64,000 bases of DNA from an uncultured Prevotellaceae bacterium (GCA_902776475.1 CACYQD010000003.1:1-64000); one strand, 5' to 3'; shown: positions 8,197-18,310, numbered from the stretch's first letter. Notes: generated from the letters alone by a model not told the origin. Made by a program: numbers and translations.

Positions 8197-8218
8197 CAGC
8201 ATAAAGACTAAGATCAAT

Positions 8219-11200
8219 ATGAGGGGAAAAGTCGATTGCTTCTTGCCATGCCAGGATTTGGGCATGGCGGAATTGACCATAGAACAACTGAGAAACGACA
8301 ATGCTGTCAGACATATTTTCCTGCTCGTCAGCAAACAGCTGGCACAGGAGGGGAACTGCCCCTCTGGTTGCTCACTGCTTGAGGTCGGGCAATTGTTGTC
8401 CACAGAGACGATGCTCACCATAGAGGCGAACGTGACAGCGGACTATTTCCTGTTGCTTACCAAGTCTTCTCCGGTAACGCTCGGTATGTATGCCTTGACC
8501 AGACTGCTCAGGGTGGCTGACGACATGGGGGCTGTCATGACCTATGCCGACCACTACTCGGTGGAGGAGGGCAAGGTGGTGAAGCACCCCGTCATCGACT
8601 ATCAGTTCGGAAGCATACGCGACGATTTCGACTTCGGTTCACTGCTGTTCTTCAAGGCTGACGTACTGCATGCCTACGCACGGCAGGAACGGAAACCGGA
8701 ATATCAGTTTGCCGGCCTCTATGACTTCAGACTCTTCGCCAGCCGAAACGGTCAGATCCTGCACCTCAATGAGTTCATCTATACCGAACAGGAACTGGAC
8801 CTCCGGGTAAGTGGGGAAAAACAGTTTGACTATGTGAATCCCAGAAACCGCGAAGTGCAGGTGGAGATGGAGAAGGCTGCCACCAACCACCTCAGGGCTG
8901 TCGGTGCGGTCGTCGATACTTCGTCCTACCTGATGCCTGATTTCTCGGAACAGCAGTTCGACTATGAGGCCTCTGTGGTGATTCCCGTTTTCAACAGAGA
9001 GAAAACTATCTGCGACGCAGTGGACTCTGCCCTGTCGCAGGTGACCAACTTCAAATACAATGTCATCGTGGTCGATAATCACTCGACCGACGCCACCACC
9101 CGGCTGCTTCAGAAGTATGAAGACCCAAGGCTCATCCATATCTGTCCCGAGAGAACCGACCTCGGCATAGGTGGATGCTGGAACATGGCGGTCGTCGATA
9201 GCCGGTGCGGCAGGTTCGCCGTACAACTCGACAGCGACGACCTCTACTCCTCACCGCATACCCTGCAGCGGATCGTGGATGCTTTCTATCAGCAGAAAGC
9301 CGCCATGGTGATTGGTTCCTACCGGATGTGTGACTTCCAACTCAACACCCTGCCGCCGGGACTCATCGACCACCGCGAGTGGACAGATGACAACGGCTGC
9401 AACAACGCCCTGCGCATCAATGGCCTGGGCGCCCCGAGGGCATTCTTCACCCCGCTGCTGCGGCAGGTGCTCTTCCCCAATACCAGCTATGGGGAGGACT
9501 ATGCTCTCGGACTCGCTTTCAGCCGGCGCTACAGGATCGGCCGCATCTACGACGAACTCTATCTCTGCCGCCGGTGGGGTGGCAACAGCGATGCCGCACT
9601 GAGCATCGACCGTGTCAACGCCAATAATCTTTATAAGGATAGGCTTAGAACCTTGGAAATCGCTGCCAGACAGCGGATGACGACAGAGGGGACAGACAAG
9701 GAGGAAGACAACTCGTTGAGGAGATTTTTCAACCGTCAGTTGGAACTGTGGCCAGAGGCGAGACAGCACTACAAGGACCTGCATGACGTGAAGACGAGGT
9801 CCCTGCAGCTTAACGACCAGACGGTGGCGCTGACCGTGCAGTGGAACCCTGCGAGAATCCGGTCGACAGGGGCAAAACTAGACAAGCGCACCCTGGCGGA
9901 GAGACCTTGCTTCCTGTGCGAGAAAAACCGTCCCCAACAACAGATCACCAAGGATTTCGACAACCGGTTCGACATCCTCATCAATCCTTACCCCATCCTC
10001 ACCTCACATTTCACCATCGTGGCGAGGAAACACCAGCCCCAGCAGATACGGGACTGTTTCTATGAGATATTCCGACTGATTGAACTCTATCCATCACTGA
10101 CCGTCTTCTATAACGGACCGAGGTGCGGCGCCTCCGCCCCCGATCATCTCCATCTGCAGGCTGGCGCCACAGGACTGCTGCCTTTGCAGACAGCTTGGCC
10201 AAGACTCGCCCGCAACCTCGAGGGTGTGTATTCCATCAATGATGCTGAGGGCATCTTCGTGGTGTCGGACTATCCCTGTCCTGTGTTCCTTGTGAAAAGC
10301 CGCAACAAGAACAATGGCGACCAGCTCCTGCGCAAGTTGTATGATGCGCTCGACAGACATGTGGGCGACTCAGAACGGGAAAAAGGGGAGGAGCCGATGA
10401 TGAATATCGTGGCCTGGAGACAGGACGATGATTTGCTCACCGTGGTTTTCCCAAGACGGAAGCACCGGCCTAACTGCTATTTTGCAGAAGGCGGCAAACA
10501 ACTGATGGTGAGTCCTGGCGCACTCGACATGGCTGGACTGATTATCACCCCGAGAGAGGACGACTTCGAGTCCATCACTGCCGAGAAGGCTTATCACATC
10601 CTCCGCGAGGTCTCCATCAGCGATGATGATATGGCCGCCGTGGTGGCGGCTGTCACGGGAAAGAATAGACAACCCGGACTGCCCGTGATGGAAAGCGAAC
10701 CGATGGTGTCGGTGGGCATTGTTGGAGGCAGCAAGATCCGCTTCAATCTCAACAAACCTTATATCGCCAAAGGTGAGACCATCGAGGGAATCCAGGAAGT
10801 GGAGTTCTGTGAGGGCGGTATCCTGTGGAATGGCAACCAATACCGCGAACTGTCCTTCACACCGAAGTCCGGCGGTGCGACGTTCTCACTTTATGAGGTC
10901 ACCATCGGCGTCAACTTCCATTGGGAAAGAAAGGAGACACAGGTCTTCTCCGGTGCATTGCGGTTGGTCGTGGAAGCCGACAGGATATGGGCCATCAACC
11001 AGTTGCCGGTGGAGGACTATCTTACCAGTGTCATCTCCAGCGAGATGAAGGCGACCGCCTCGGCCGAATTGCTCAAGGCGCATGCCGTGATCTCACGCAG
11101 TTGGCTCCTGGCCCAGATGGAGCGACGCCGTAAGATCAGCAAGTCGGAGGGCAATTTCTTCTCCTTCATCAAAAAGGAGAATGAGATCATCAAATGGTAT

Positions 11201-12001
11201 GACCGTGAGGACCACACCATCTTCGATGTCTGCGCCGACGACCATTGCCAGCGCTACCAGGGCGTGACCAGAGCCACAGAGAAAAGGGTGGCGGAGGCCG
11301 TCAAGGCCACCAAGGGAATGGTGCTCTCGTATGGAGGGGAGATCTGCGACGCACGCTTCAGCAAGTGTTGCGGTGGGGTGACAGAGGAATTCCAGTATTG
11401 TTGGGACAACCTGCCCAAACCTTATCTTAGGGCTGTGGGTGACAACACCGAAGGACGGTTGCCGGACCTCAGGGTGGAGCAGAACGCACGGAAATGGATC
11501 CTTGGAAACGAGGAGGCTTTCTGCAACACCACCGATCAGCAGGTGCTCTCACAGGTGCTCAACGACTATGACACGGAGACGAGGGACTTCTACAGGTGGT
11601 GCGTGCGGCTTCCGCAGGAGAGGGTCGCCAAACTGCTGGCGGAGAAACTCAAGATCGAGTTTGGCGGGATAGTAGACATGCAACCGGTTGAGCGGGGGCG
11701 TAGTGGCCGCATCTCGCGGTTGAGGATTGTCGGCACGGAGCGGACTGTCATCATCGGCAAGGAATTGGAGATACGCCGTGCGCTGAGTGACACCCACTTG
11801 CTGAGTTCGGCTTTCGTCATCGACAAGGAAGGCATGAAGCAAGGTCTGCCTGCCGCATTCATCCTGCATGGGGCAGGGTGGGGACATGGTGTCGGACTCT
11901 GTCAGATCGGTGCTGCGGTGATGGGCGAGCAAGGTTATGCCTACGACGCTATTCTCCTTCACTATTATCGGAATGCTGAAATCAAAAAACTCTATAAATA
12001 A
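8219..12001 (+). CDS. fusion: glycosyltransferase 2-like + DUF4922/GalT-like + SpoIID
   Basis: A 1260-residue multidomain protein. Residues 1-245 look like a degenerate GT-A fold. Residues about 250-480 are a family-2 glycosyltransferase ([14 protein letters not shown], then VVDNHSTDA and the DXD-like QLDSDDLY). Residues about 560-830 match DUF4922, a HIT/GalT-like nucleotidyl-transfer or phosphorylase fold: CFLCEKNRP resembles the Cys pair, and DHLHLQAG the HxHxQ active site. Residues about 870-1260 are SpoIID/LytB ([18 protein letters not shown] with the catalytic Glu; [13 protein letters not shown]), a family of peptidoglycan lytic transglycosylases. No signal peptide or membrane helix is visible, so the SpoIID part would be cytosolic. 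Two AmpG-like permeases follow at 3-nt spacing, suggesting recycling of imported cell-wall sugars. The start at 8219 fits the promoter; ATG 8264 is possible. Confidence 0.85.
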   Translation: MRGKVDCFLPCQDLGMAELTIEQLRNDNAVRHIFLLVSKQLAQEGNCPSGCSLLEVGQLLSTETMLTIEANVTADYFLLLTKSSPVTLGMYALTRLLRVADDMGAVMTYADHYSVEEGKVVKHPVIDYQFGSIRDDFDFGSLLFFKADVLHAYARQERKPEYQFAGLYDFRLFASRNGQILHLNEFIYTEQELDLRVSGEKQFDYVNPRNREVQVEMEKAATNHLRAVGAVVDTSSYLMPDFSEQQFDYEASVVIPVFNREKTICDAVDSALSQVTNFKYNVIVVDNHSTDATTRLLQKYEDPRLIHICPERTDLGIGGCWNMAVVDSRCGRFAVQLDSDDLYSSPHTLQRIVDAFYQQKAAMVIGSYRMCDFQLNTLPPGLIDHREWTDDNGCNNALRINGLGAPRAFFTPLLRQVLFPNTSYGEDYALGLAFSRRYRIGRIYDELYLCRRWGGNSDAALSIDRVNANNLYKDRLRTLEIAARQRMTTEGTDKEEDNSLRRFFNRQLELWPEARQHYKDLHDVKTRSLQLNDQTVALTVQWNPARIRSTGAKLDKRTLAERPCFLCEKNRPQQQITKDFDNRFDILINPYPILTSHFTIVARKHQPQQIRDCFYEIFRLIELYPSLTVFYNGPRCGASAPDHLHLQAGATGLLPLQTAWPRLARNLEGVYSINDAEGIFVVSDYPCPVFLVKSRNKNNGDQLLRKLYDALDRHVGDSEREKGEEPMMNIVAWRQDDDLLTVVFPRRKHRPNCYFAEGGKQLMVSPGALDMAGLIITPREDDFESITAEKAYHILREVSISDDDMAAVVAAVTGKNRQPGLPVMESEPMVSVGIVGGSKIRFNLNKPYIAKGETIEGIQEVEFCEGGILWNGNQYRELSFTPKSGGATFSLYEVTIGVNFHWERKETQVFSGALRLVVEADRIWAINQLPVEDYLTSVISSEMKATASAELLKAHAVISRSWLLAQMERRRKISKSEGNFFSFIKKENEIIKWYDREDHTIFDVCADDHCQRYQGVTRATEKRVAEAVKATKGMVLSYGGEICDARFSKCCGGVTEEFQYCWDNLPKPYLRAVGDNTEGRLPDLRVEQNARKWILGNEEAFCNTTDQQVLSQVLNDYDTETRDFYRWCVRLPQERVAKLLAEKLKIEFGGIVDMQPVERGRSGRISRLRIVGTERTVIIGKELEIRRALSDTHLLSSAFVIDKEGMKQGLPAAFILHGAGWGHGVGLCQIGAAVMGEQGYAYDAILLHYYRNAEIKKLYK

Positions 12002-12004
12002 ATC

Positions 12005-13288
12005 ATGAAAGAAAAGAGAAATCCATGGGCATGGGTGCCGACACTCTATTTAGCGGAAGGCTTGCCCAATGTGCTGGTCACGGCAGTGGCTGCTGTGATG
12101 TATATGCAACTGGGTATGACGGATTCGGAGATTGGCCTTTATACGGCATGGCTTGGCCTGCCATGGGTCATCAAACCCTTCTGGAGCCCGTTCGTCGATC
12201 TGTATCGCACGAAGCGTTGGTGGGTCCTGGTCATGCAGATTCTGCTGGGATCGTCCTTGGCTGGTGTGGCTTTCACGCTCAACACCCCGGTGTGGTTTCA
12301 GGGCACGATGTTTTTCTTTTTCCTCATGGCTTTCTCCAGTGCGACCCACGATATCGCTGCCGACGGTTACTATATGCTGGCACTCGACGACCATCATCAG
12401 GCATGGTTTGTGGGCATACGCAACACCTTCTACCGATTGGCTGTGATTATGGGCAACGGTGTGCTGGTGCCGGTGGCCGGTCTCTTAGCCAAGTCGTTGG
12501 GTTGTTCTGCGGCGTTCTCTTGGAGTCTGGTGTTCTACGGACTGGCAGCCCTGTTCATCGCTTTCTGTCTCTATCATAGTTTCTTGATGCCTCGCGCAGC
12601 CGATGACAAGAAACGGCACACCTCGGCTCATGAGGTGGTCAAAGGCATCAAGAAAATGTTTGTGACCTTCTTCACCAAGATGCCAGGGGAACTGACCCTG
12701 TATGCCATGCTTTTTTTCTTGCTCTACCGTTTGCCCGAGGCCATGCTCAATACGATGACGAAGACGTTTCTGTTGCGTTCCCCAGATGAAGGCGGACTTG
12801 GGATGTCGTTGGTCGATTATGGCATAGCCAGTGGTACGGTGGGTATGATCGGACTGACTCTGGGCGGAATCCTGGGCGGAATCCTCGCCGGGCGTGATGG
12901 CCTGAAGCGCTGGCTATGGCCGATGGTGTGCGCCATCTCCCTGCCCGATATCGTCTATGTGTGGTTGAGCTACGACATGACGAGCAATCTCTATGTGATC
13001 AGCACATGCCTCTTTATCGAACAGTTTGGCTATGGCTTCGGATTCACCGCCCTCACCTTATATATGTTGTATTACAGCAAGGGGGAATTCAAAACCTCCC
13101 ATTATGCCATCTGTACGGGCATCACCTATCTGGGTTTGATGTTGCCAGGCATGATTGCAGGTTTCCTGAAAGATGCAGTGGGCTACAGCACTTTCTTCAT
13201 CATCGTGATGGTACTGTGCTTGATCACCTTTGCTGTTTCGGCGTTCATCAAGATCGACCCTGAGTTTGGAAAGAAAAACAAGGACTGA
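12005..13288 (+). CDS. AmpG-like MFS transporter (muropeptide/MurNAc permease)
   Basis: A 427-residue, 12-helix major-facilitator protein. The opening (WVPTLYLAEGLPNVLV, then GLPWVIKPFWSPFVD) is diagnostic of the AmpG branch, which imports anhydromuropeptides; a relative in Tannerella carries MurNAc. It begins 3 nt after the SpoIID fusion and is followed 3 nt later by a second paralogue, so all three are one operon. The substrate is inferred from family and context only. Confidence 0.85.
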   Translation: MKEKRNPWAWVPTLYLAEGLPNVLVTAVAAVMYMQLGMTDSEIGLYTAWLGLPWVIKPFWSPFVDLYRTKRWWVLVMQILLGSSLAGVAFTLNTPVWFQGTMFFFFLMAFSSATHDIAADGYYMLALDDHHQAWFVGIRNTFYRLAVIMGNGVLVPVAGLLAKSLGCSAAFSWSLVFYGLAALFIAFCLYHSFLMPRAADDKKRHTSAHEVVKGIKKMFVTFFTKMPGELTLYAMLFFLLYRLPEAMLNTMTKTFLLRSPDEGGLGMSLVDYGIASGTVGMIGLTLGGILGGILAGRDGLKRWLWPMVCAISLPDIVYVWLSYDMTSNLYVISTCLFIEQFGYGFGFTALTLYMLYYSKGEFKTSHYAICTGITYLGLMLPGMIAGFLKDAVGYSTFFIIVMVLCLITFAVSAFIKIDPEFGKKNKD

Positions 13289-13291
13289 GTT

Positions 13292-14620
13292 ATGAATGCA
13301 CAGATGACGCACGACACGATTCAAAAACGCTCTTCAAGGGAATGGCTCTGGGTGCCCCTGCTCTGTTTCTTCCGTGGAATGGTGCTGGTATCCCTGTTGT
13401 CCGTGACCATGGTGATGCTGAAGAGGATGGGCATGAGCAATACCATGGCCACCGCTTCTACGGCATGCCTGGCGTTGCCGTGGGTGCTGCGTCATTTGCT
13501 GCGCCGTGTGACATGCGTTGGTGGTTCCAGATGGTTGTGGGTCGTTCTCACTCAGGCCGTCTTCGCTTTGTCGATATGGGGCGTGGCTTTGACGCTGCAA
13601 CCCAATTCGGGCGGATCTGTGATCTGGGTTTTCTTGGTGCTTGGTGCACTCAGCGGCGGACTGCATGATGTGGCGGCCTCTGACTTGTCAAGGTCATGGA
13701 TTGACCGATGCGGCTCTTCTTTGGTCGGGAAAGATTCTCCTTCCTTTGGCTCTCGTCAGGTGATGGGCTTGTCCTTCTTCCTGTTGGCTGTGATGGTCGG
13801 CTTGGGGCTGGTATTGATCATGGCTGGCGACATGGAGGTGCTGTCTCGCAGTCTGGATGACTCATGGGGAACTACTTTCGAGGCTCTCGCCTTGTGTCTT
13901 GTGGGCCTGTCGGTGCTTGACGCGCTCGTTCTGCCGCGTGATGTGGATGATGATGGCACTTGCCTGAACCCAAAAGGCAAATGGTCGCTGGAGGAGATCA
14001 TGGCTTGGTGGAGACAGCCCCTTCAGTGGGCCTTCGCGGCGTTGGTGGTGCTCTTCACCTTGCATGAATGGATGCTGTGGAGAGGAACGCTGCTTTTCCT
14101 CGTTGACCCGGGAAGTATTGGAGGTCTGTCTCTGGGACCTCAGGAAGTGGGCTTCGTACAGGGCACGGTGAGTGTGCTGGCCATGATGATGGGCTGTGTC
14201 CTTGGACTGGAAGCGGCCAGAAAATGGGGAGTGGGGAAAAGCCTGCTGCCGATGGCTCTCCTGGGCACTTTGCCTGATGTCTTGTTGCTGTACCTGGCAT
14301 TTAGGATGCCGTCGGATTTGCCGACGGTCAGCCTTTGCCTGGCCACGGAAGCTCTTGGCTGCGGTTTTGCCGTCGCCTGTTTTATATTATATATAAGGTA
14401 TAACTCGCCTGGAAAAGATCATGCCGCCCATTTTGACATCTGTTTTGCTTTGGTGATGCTGTCTTCCATGATAGGAGGGTGGTGCACAGGCCTTTTCCAG
14501 GATTATCTCGGCTATCGGCGCTTCTTCATGATCGTGGCGGCTTTGGCTGTTTTGGCTCTTGTGGCGGTGGTCGTCGCACACCTGCTTTACAAGAAATGTA
14601 ACTCAACTTTCTCAAGTTGA
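13292..14620 (+). CDS. second, divergent AmpG-like MFS transporter
   Basis: A 442-residue membrane protein clearly related to the preceding AmpG. It shares the LPWVLRHLLRR segment in place of LPWVIKPFW, the G-x-x-H-D-x-A-A motif of helix 4, and a similar C-terminal end (GWCTGLFQDYLGYRRFF). It is more diverged: the acidic residue of the PFVD motif is gone and loops are shorter. The two may act on different substrates or form a pair. It is the last gene of the SpoIID operon. Confidence 0.8.
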   Translation: MNAQMTHDTIQKRSSREWLWVPLLCFFRGMVLVSLLSVTMVMLKRMGMSNTMATASTACLALPWVLRHLLRRVTCVGGSRWLWVVLTQAVFALSIWGVALTLQPNSGGSVIWVFLVLGALSGGLHDVAASDLSRSWIDRCGSSLVGKDSPSFGSRQVMGLSFFLLAVMVGLGLVLIMAGDMEVLSRSLDDSWGTTFEALALCLVGLSVLDALVLPRDVDDDGTCLNPKGKWSLEEIMAWWRQPLQWAFAALVVLFTLHEWMLWRGTLLFLVDPGSIGGLSLGPQEVGFVQGTVSVLAMMMGCVLGLEAARKWGVGKSLLPMALLGTLPDVLLLYLAFRMPSDLPTVSLCLATEALGCGFAVACFILYIRYNSPGKDHAAHFDICFALVMLSSMIGGWCTGLFQDYLGYRRFFMIVAALAVLALVAVVVAHLLYKKCNSTFSS

Positions 14621-14630
14621 AAGGAGTGGA

Positions 14631-14712
14631 TTTGGGAGTTTAGGAGTTTGGAAGTTTAGGAGTTCAGGAGTTTGGGAGTTTGGAAGTTTGGAAGTTTGGA
14701 AGTTTGGGAGTG
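14631..14712. repeat. tandem gtttaggag/gtttggaag short repeats
   Basis: About nine degenerate units of 8-10 bp (GGAGTTTAG, GGAAGTTTG) directly after the AmpG-like gene. The same units form the arms of the inverted repeat at 50127-50246, and both are followed by TAGACATTAC. No coding potential. Confidence 0.7.
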
Positions 14713-14770
14713 TAGACATTACTCTTGCAAGTCTTAGCCTCTACTGACGAAGAACCATCAGTTCTATGGG

Positions 14771-14925
14771 CTTCGCTGATAGTTCTCACGCTCTGGAGAC
14801 ATAGCAAACTTATCCCTCTCCCTCTGGGAGAGGATAGGTGAGGGAAATTATCTTCGCCGATAGTTCTCACGCTCTGGAGACACAGCAAACTTATCCCTCT
14901 CCCTCTGGGAGAGGATAGGTGAGGG
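14771..14925. repeat. 81-bp direct repeat carrying a GGGAGAGG palindrome
   Basis: Two near-identical copies (about 14771-14844 and 14852-14925). Each ends in the palindrome CCCTCTCCCTCTGGGAGAGG followed by ATAGGTGAGGG. This is the REP-like family also found at 21.5-22.0 and 25.9-26.2 kb. The copies end about 18 bp from the aguB stop codon and may act as its terminator. Confidence 0.75.
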
Positions 14926-14942
14926 CATTAATGGAATTTGAT

Positions 14943-15827
14943 TCAGTCGCGGTAGCGGCGGGTCAGGTCGTCGTAGTTTTCGATGCGGCGGTCGCGGAGG
15001 AAGGGCCACCAGCGGCGCACGTGCTCGCTGTGGTCAAGGTCGAGGTTTACGATGACGGATTCTTCCTCGTTGTCACTCGCACGGTAGTGGATCTCTCCTT
15101 GTGGACCAGCCACAAAACTGCTTCCCCAGAATTGTATGCCTTGGGTCTGGCCCGACGGGTCGGGCTCAAAGCCCACACGGTTGACGGTCACCACGGGGAG
15201 ACCGTTGGCCACGGCGTGTCCACGCTGTACGGTGGTCCATGCCTCGCGCTGCCGTTGCTGTTCTTCTGGCGTGTCGCTGCTCTCATAGCCGATGGCGGTG
15301 GGGTAGATGAGCAGGTCGGCTCCGGCGAGTGCCATGAGACGGGCTGCCTCAGGATACCATTGGTCCCAGCACACCAGCACGCCCAAGCGGCCCACACTGG
15401 TGTCGATGGGATGGAAACCGAGGTCGCCGGGGGTGAAATAGAACTTTTCGTAATAGGCGGGGTCATCGGGGATGTGCATCTTGCGGTATTTCCCGGCGAT
15501 GCTGCCGTCGCGGTCGATCACCACGGCGGTGTTGTGGTAGAGGCCTGGAGCACGCCGCTCGAAAAGGGAGGTGACAATCACCACTTTTTTCTCACGGGCG
15601 AGGGCTCCGAAGAATTCTGTCGATGGTCCGGGGATGGGTTCTGCCAGGTCGAAATTGTTGACATCCTCCACTTGACAGAAGTAAAGGCTGTTGTGGAGTT
15701 CTTGCAGTACGATGAGTTGAGCTCCACGGTCGGCAAGGTCGGTGATGCTGTCGTAGAGGCGGCGCATATTGTCTTTACGGTCAGCGATGTTGTGCTGCTG
15801 CAACAGTCCTATTTTCAGTTCTTTCAT
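14943..15827 (-). CDS. aguB: N-carbamoylputrescine amidase
   Basis: Nitrilase-superfamily enzyme that hydrolyses N-carbamoylputrescine to putrescine, CO2 and ammonia. The 294-residue protein has the Glu-Lys-Cys triad regions: LQELHNSLYF with the Glu, the KYRKMHIPDDP Lys, and VLVCWDQWYPEAAR with the Cys. The start at 15827 (MKELKIGLLQQH) overlaps the aguA stop codon as ATGA, so the two are translationally coupled. With aguA it forms the complete two-step agmatine route to putrescine. Confidence 0.93.
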   Translation of the reverse strand: MKELKIGLLQQHNIADRKDNMRRLYDSITDLADRGAQLIVLQELHNSLYFCQVEDVNNFDLAEPIPGPSTEFFGALAREKKVVIVTSLFERRAPGLYHNTAVVIDRDGSIAGKYRKMHIPDDPAYYEKFYFTPGDLGFHPIDTSVGRLGVLVCWDQWYPEAARLMALAGADLLIYPTAIGYESSDTPEEQQRQREAWTTVQRGHAVANGLPVVTVNRVGFEPDPSGQTQGIQFWGSSFVAGPQGEIHYRASDNEEESVIVNLDLDHSEHVRRWWPFLRDRRIENYDDLTRRYRD

Positions 15828-16885
15828 GATGTGTGGGTGTTGATGGTCAGTTGTTTGGGAAACTGCATGGTGAGACAATGGAGTGAACCATGTTGGCGGA
15901 TGACAGTGCGTGCGTCGAGTCCGATGATGACATGGTCGGGAAAGGCTTGTTGGATAATGCTGAGGGCCTTGGCATCGTTGTCGGACTGGGCGTAGGTGGG
16001 TACGATGACCGCTCCGTTGAGGATGACAAAATTGGCATAGGTGGCCGGCAGACGGTCGCCTTCTTCATAGATGGCGTCGGGCATGGGCAAAGGCAGGAGC
16101 CGATAGGGCTCACCCTTTGGAGTTCTGAGCATGCGCAGTTCTTCCTGGAGCATCTGGAAATCTGCGAACTGTTCGTCTGACTCGTCTTCACAACAGACAT
16201 AGAGCAATGTGTCATCTGGAGCACACCTGACGATGGTGTCGATATGACCGTCGGTGTCGTCGCCGACAAGGTTGCCGTGGTGCAACCAGACGATGCGGTC
16301 AGCCCGCAGCCGCAATTTCAACTGCTCCTCGATTTCCTCGATTGTGAGGGGTTGGTTACGGTGAGGAGCCAGCAGGCATTGGGCGGTGGTGAAAACAGTG
16401 CCCTTGCCGTCGCTTTCCACCGAACCGCCCTCCAGCACGAAGTCTTCATGATCTTCGAGGGGCACTTGGAAGAGGCCACCCTCAGCCAGATGGCGGGTGA
16501 TGGCATTGTCAAGTTGGGCAGGGAATTTCTCGCCCCATCCGTTGAAACGGAAATCGAGGAGGAGTGGGGTGGTGGTAGCTTTTTCTCGGTCTATGAGTGT
16601 CAGCGCGGCATGGTCGCGGGCCCAGGTGTCGTTGGTGGGACATTCAAAGAAGGTCACTTGTGACATTTCTTCTGGGGTGAGGCTCATGGCGAGCTTGCTC
16701 CGCGTGTCTTCCACGTCGGGAGTCACGATGAGCAGTCCTTCATGCCGGGTGATGACTTGTGCCAGGGCGATGAAGGTCTCTGTAATGTCGTTGAGGTAGT
16801 CTTTCCAGTCGGTGGCGGCATGGGGCCAGGTGAGTTGGATCAAACGCTGCGGTTCCCACTCCGCCGGAAAGTACATATTGTCCAT
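15824..16885 (-). CDS. aguA: agmatine deiminase
   Basis: Converts agmatine to N-carbamoylputrescine and ammonia. The 353-residue protein has family marks WEPQRLIQLTWPH near the N-terminus, RDHA, the GGSVESDGKGT block, HGNLVGDDTDGHID with the catalytic His/Asp, and a C-terminal segment with the nucleophilic Cys in QHGSLHCLTMQ. It heads the aguA-aguB operon; its promoter is the first copy of an 85-bp repeat. Confidence 0.93.
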   Translation of the reverse strand: MDNMYFPAEWEPQRLIQLTWPHAATDWKDYLNDITETFIALAQVITRHEGLLIVTPDVEDTRSKLAMSLTPEEMSQVTFFECPTNDTWARDHAALTLIDREKATTTPLLLDFRFNGWGEKFPAQLDNAITRHLAEGGLFQVPLEDHEDFVLEGGSVESDGKGTVFTTAQCLLAPHRNQPLTIEEIEEQLKLRLRADRIVWLHHGNLVGDDTDGHIDTIVRCAPDDTLLYVCCEDESDEQFADFQMLQEELRMLRTPKGEPYRLLPLPMPDAIYEEGDRLPATYANFVILNGAVIVPTYAQSDNDAKALSIIQQAFPDHVIIGLDARTVIRQHGSLHCLTMQFPKQLTINTHTS

Positions 16886-16902
16886 AATCTCAGTATTTGT
16901 GG

Positions 16903-16910
16903 CAAAGTTA
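16903..16910 (-). promoter_or_regulatory. -7 box of aguA-aguB
   Basis: TAACTTTG on the minus strand, 17 nt before the aguA ATG. The box is the first eight bases of the 85-bp tandem repeat, so close copies of it recur further upstream. Confidence 0.6.
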
Positions 16911-17176
16911 CGAAAAGTCGAGTGCAGAACAAAAGAAACTTGTTTCTTTTTTATGCCGAGGCGGAGTAACTTCGACGCGCAGCGTCAAAGTTATGCGAAA
17001 AGTCGAGTGCAGAACAAAAGAAACTTGTTTCTTTTTTATGCCGAGGCGGAGTAACTTCGACGCGCAGCGTCAAAGTTATACGAAAAGTCGAGTGCAGAAC
17101 AAAAGAAACTTGTTTCTTTTTTATGCCGAGACGGAGTAACTTCGACGTAAAACATCAAAGTTACGAAAAGTTTTTT
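16903..17176. repeat. three-and-a-bit 85-bp tandem repeats with promoter boxes
   Basis: Units start at 16903, 16986, 17071 and 17156 (last one partial). Each has a CAAAGTTA box (TAACTTTG on the minus strand), a hairpin AAAAGAAA-CTTG-TTTCTTTT, and a second dyad GTAACTTCGACG...CGTCAAAGTTA. The period of 85 is not a multiple of three, so the short reading frames across it are artefacts. A diverged single copy lies at about 39896-39973. Confidence 0.85.
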
Positions 17177-17217
17177 CTTTTCTTATGCTGAGATGGAGTA
17201 ATCTGATGTTTTTTTGC

Positions 17218-17225
17218 TATTTTTG
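17218..17225 (+). promoter_or_regulatory. -7 box of the nuclease gene
   Basis: TATTTTTG, 32 nt before the ATG at 17258, in the spacer after the 85-bp repeats. Confidence 0.55.
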
Positions 17226-17257
17226 CAATACTTATTCACCCACATCATTTGCAGAAG

Positions 17258-18208
17258 ATGAAAGGAGTAGTCAATACTTTGGTTTGCTTGACCTGCCTGT
17301 TGCTGACCATGACAGCATGCAAGAACAGCAAGAAGGAAGCGGGAAAAGACAAGGCGTCCACAAGCCTTTTCGACAAGAAAAGTGTGGAAACCATCTCTTC
17401 CAGGGACAGAAGTTCCTCGGAAGCACCTGCTGTCTCTAAAACGCAACAAGGCCAGACCTATACTGACGGCCGTCCTCGTAAGATGGAGATTCCGGCTCCG
17501 ATGAAAGGCATGAAGGAACAACTGCTGCGGCGCGAGGGGTATTACGTCTCCTATAACAGCGACCGCAAGGTGCCAAACTGGGTGGCATGGTGCCTCACGG
17601 CCGACCATACCAAGGGCGACCATTACCGCGACGGAAAACTGTTCATGGAAGATGAGGAAGTGGGCTGGCCCAGGGCGACAGACGGGGATTATGTCCGCTC
17701 CTCATACGACAGAGGGCACTTGTGCCCCTCGGGCGACAACAAATGGAGTGAGAAGGCACAGACCCAGTCGTTTCTGCTCACCAATATCTGTCCGCAGAAC
17801 CATGATCTCAACGTAGGAGACTGGAATGACCTGGAAATCCAATGCCGCTATTGGGCCAAACGGATGGGCAACCTCTACATCGTCACGGGACCTGTTTTCT
17901 ACAACGGAGTCAAGAAGACCATTGGCAAACATGGAGTGGCCGTGCCCGATGCTTTCTTCAAGGTGGTGCTCGACGATGGCAGAAAAGCCAAGGCCATCGG
18001 ATTTGTCTATCCCAACAGAGGTGGCCATCAGGACATGGACCAGTGCGTGAGGTCGGTGGATGAGATAGAGCGCATCACGGGCATCGACTTCTTTCCTATG
18101 CTCGACGACAACGTGGAGGACGTGGTCGAAGCTGCCTCCAATAAAAGGATGATAGATGACTGGCAGATAGAGAAAGCCGTGAAATACTACAGCAGCCAGT
18201 ATAATTGA
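17258..18208 (+). CDS. secreted DNA/RNA non-specific endonuclease, lipoprotein
   Basis: A beta-beta-alpha-metal nuclease of the NucA/Serratia type, which cleaves DNA and RNA without sequence preference. The N-terminus is a lipoprotein signal (LVCLTCLLLTMTAC), so it is probably anchored in the envelope facing outward. The catalytic DRGH motif lies near residue 149 (YDRGHLCPSGDNKWS), followed by the metal-binding Asn helix (TNICPQNHDLNVGDWNDLE). A TTG start 9 nt earlier is possible but the ATG is better. About 316 residues; a free-standing gene. Confidence 0.9.
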   Translation: MKGVVNTLVCLTCLLLTMTACKNSKKEAGKDKASTSLFDKKSVETISSRDRSSSEAPAVSKTQQGQTYTDGRPRKMEIPAPMKGMKEQLLRREGYYVSYNSDRKVPNWVAWCLTADHTKGDHYRDGKLFMEDEEVGWPRATDGDYVRSSYDRGHLCPSGDNKWSEKAQTQSFLLTNICPQNHDLNVGDWNDLEIQCRYWAKRMGNLYIVTGPVFYNGVKKTIGKHGVAVPDAFFKVVLDDGRKAKAIGFVYPNRGGHQDMDQCVRSVDEIERITGIDFFPMLDDNVEDVVEAASNKRMIDDWQIEKAVKYYSSQYN

Positions 18209-18274
18209 CGGCCTGGAAAACATAAAAATAGTTAAACCTCAGTGCAAAAGAGGGATAATAACACCAAAAATGAT

Positions 18275-18282
18275 TATATTTG
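18275..18282 (+). promoter_or_regulatory. -7 box of the nif3/zinc-ribbon pair
   Basis: TATATTTG, 28 nt before the GTG at 18311. It lies downstream of the first ATG of the open frame (18242), which rules that ATG out as the start. Confidence 0.65.
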
Positions 18283-18310
18283 CAGTTCCAATCATAAAAA
18301 GCTGAAAAGC

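Noticed and set aside
16812-17139. Short frames with the repeated peptide KSRVQNKRNLFLFYAEAE
   Set aside because: They are translations of the 85-bp repeat, whose period is not a multiple of three, so each frame covers only part of the array.
18242-18310. ATG at 18242 as start of the NIF3 gene
   Set aside because: It lies upstream of the promoter box at 18275-18282 and adds 23 residues unlike the family.
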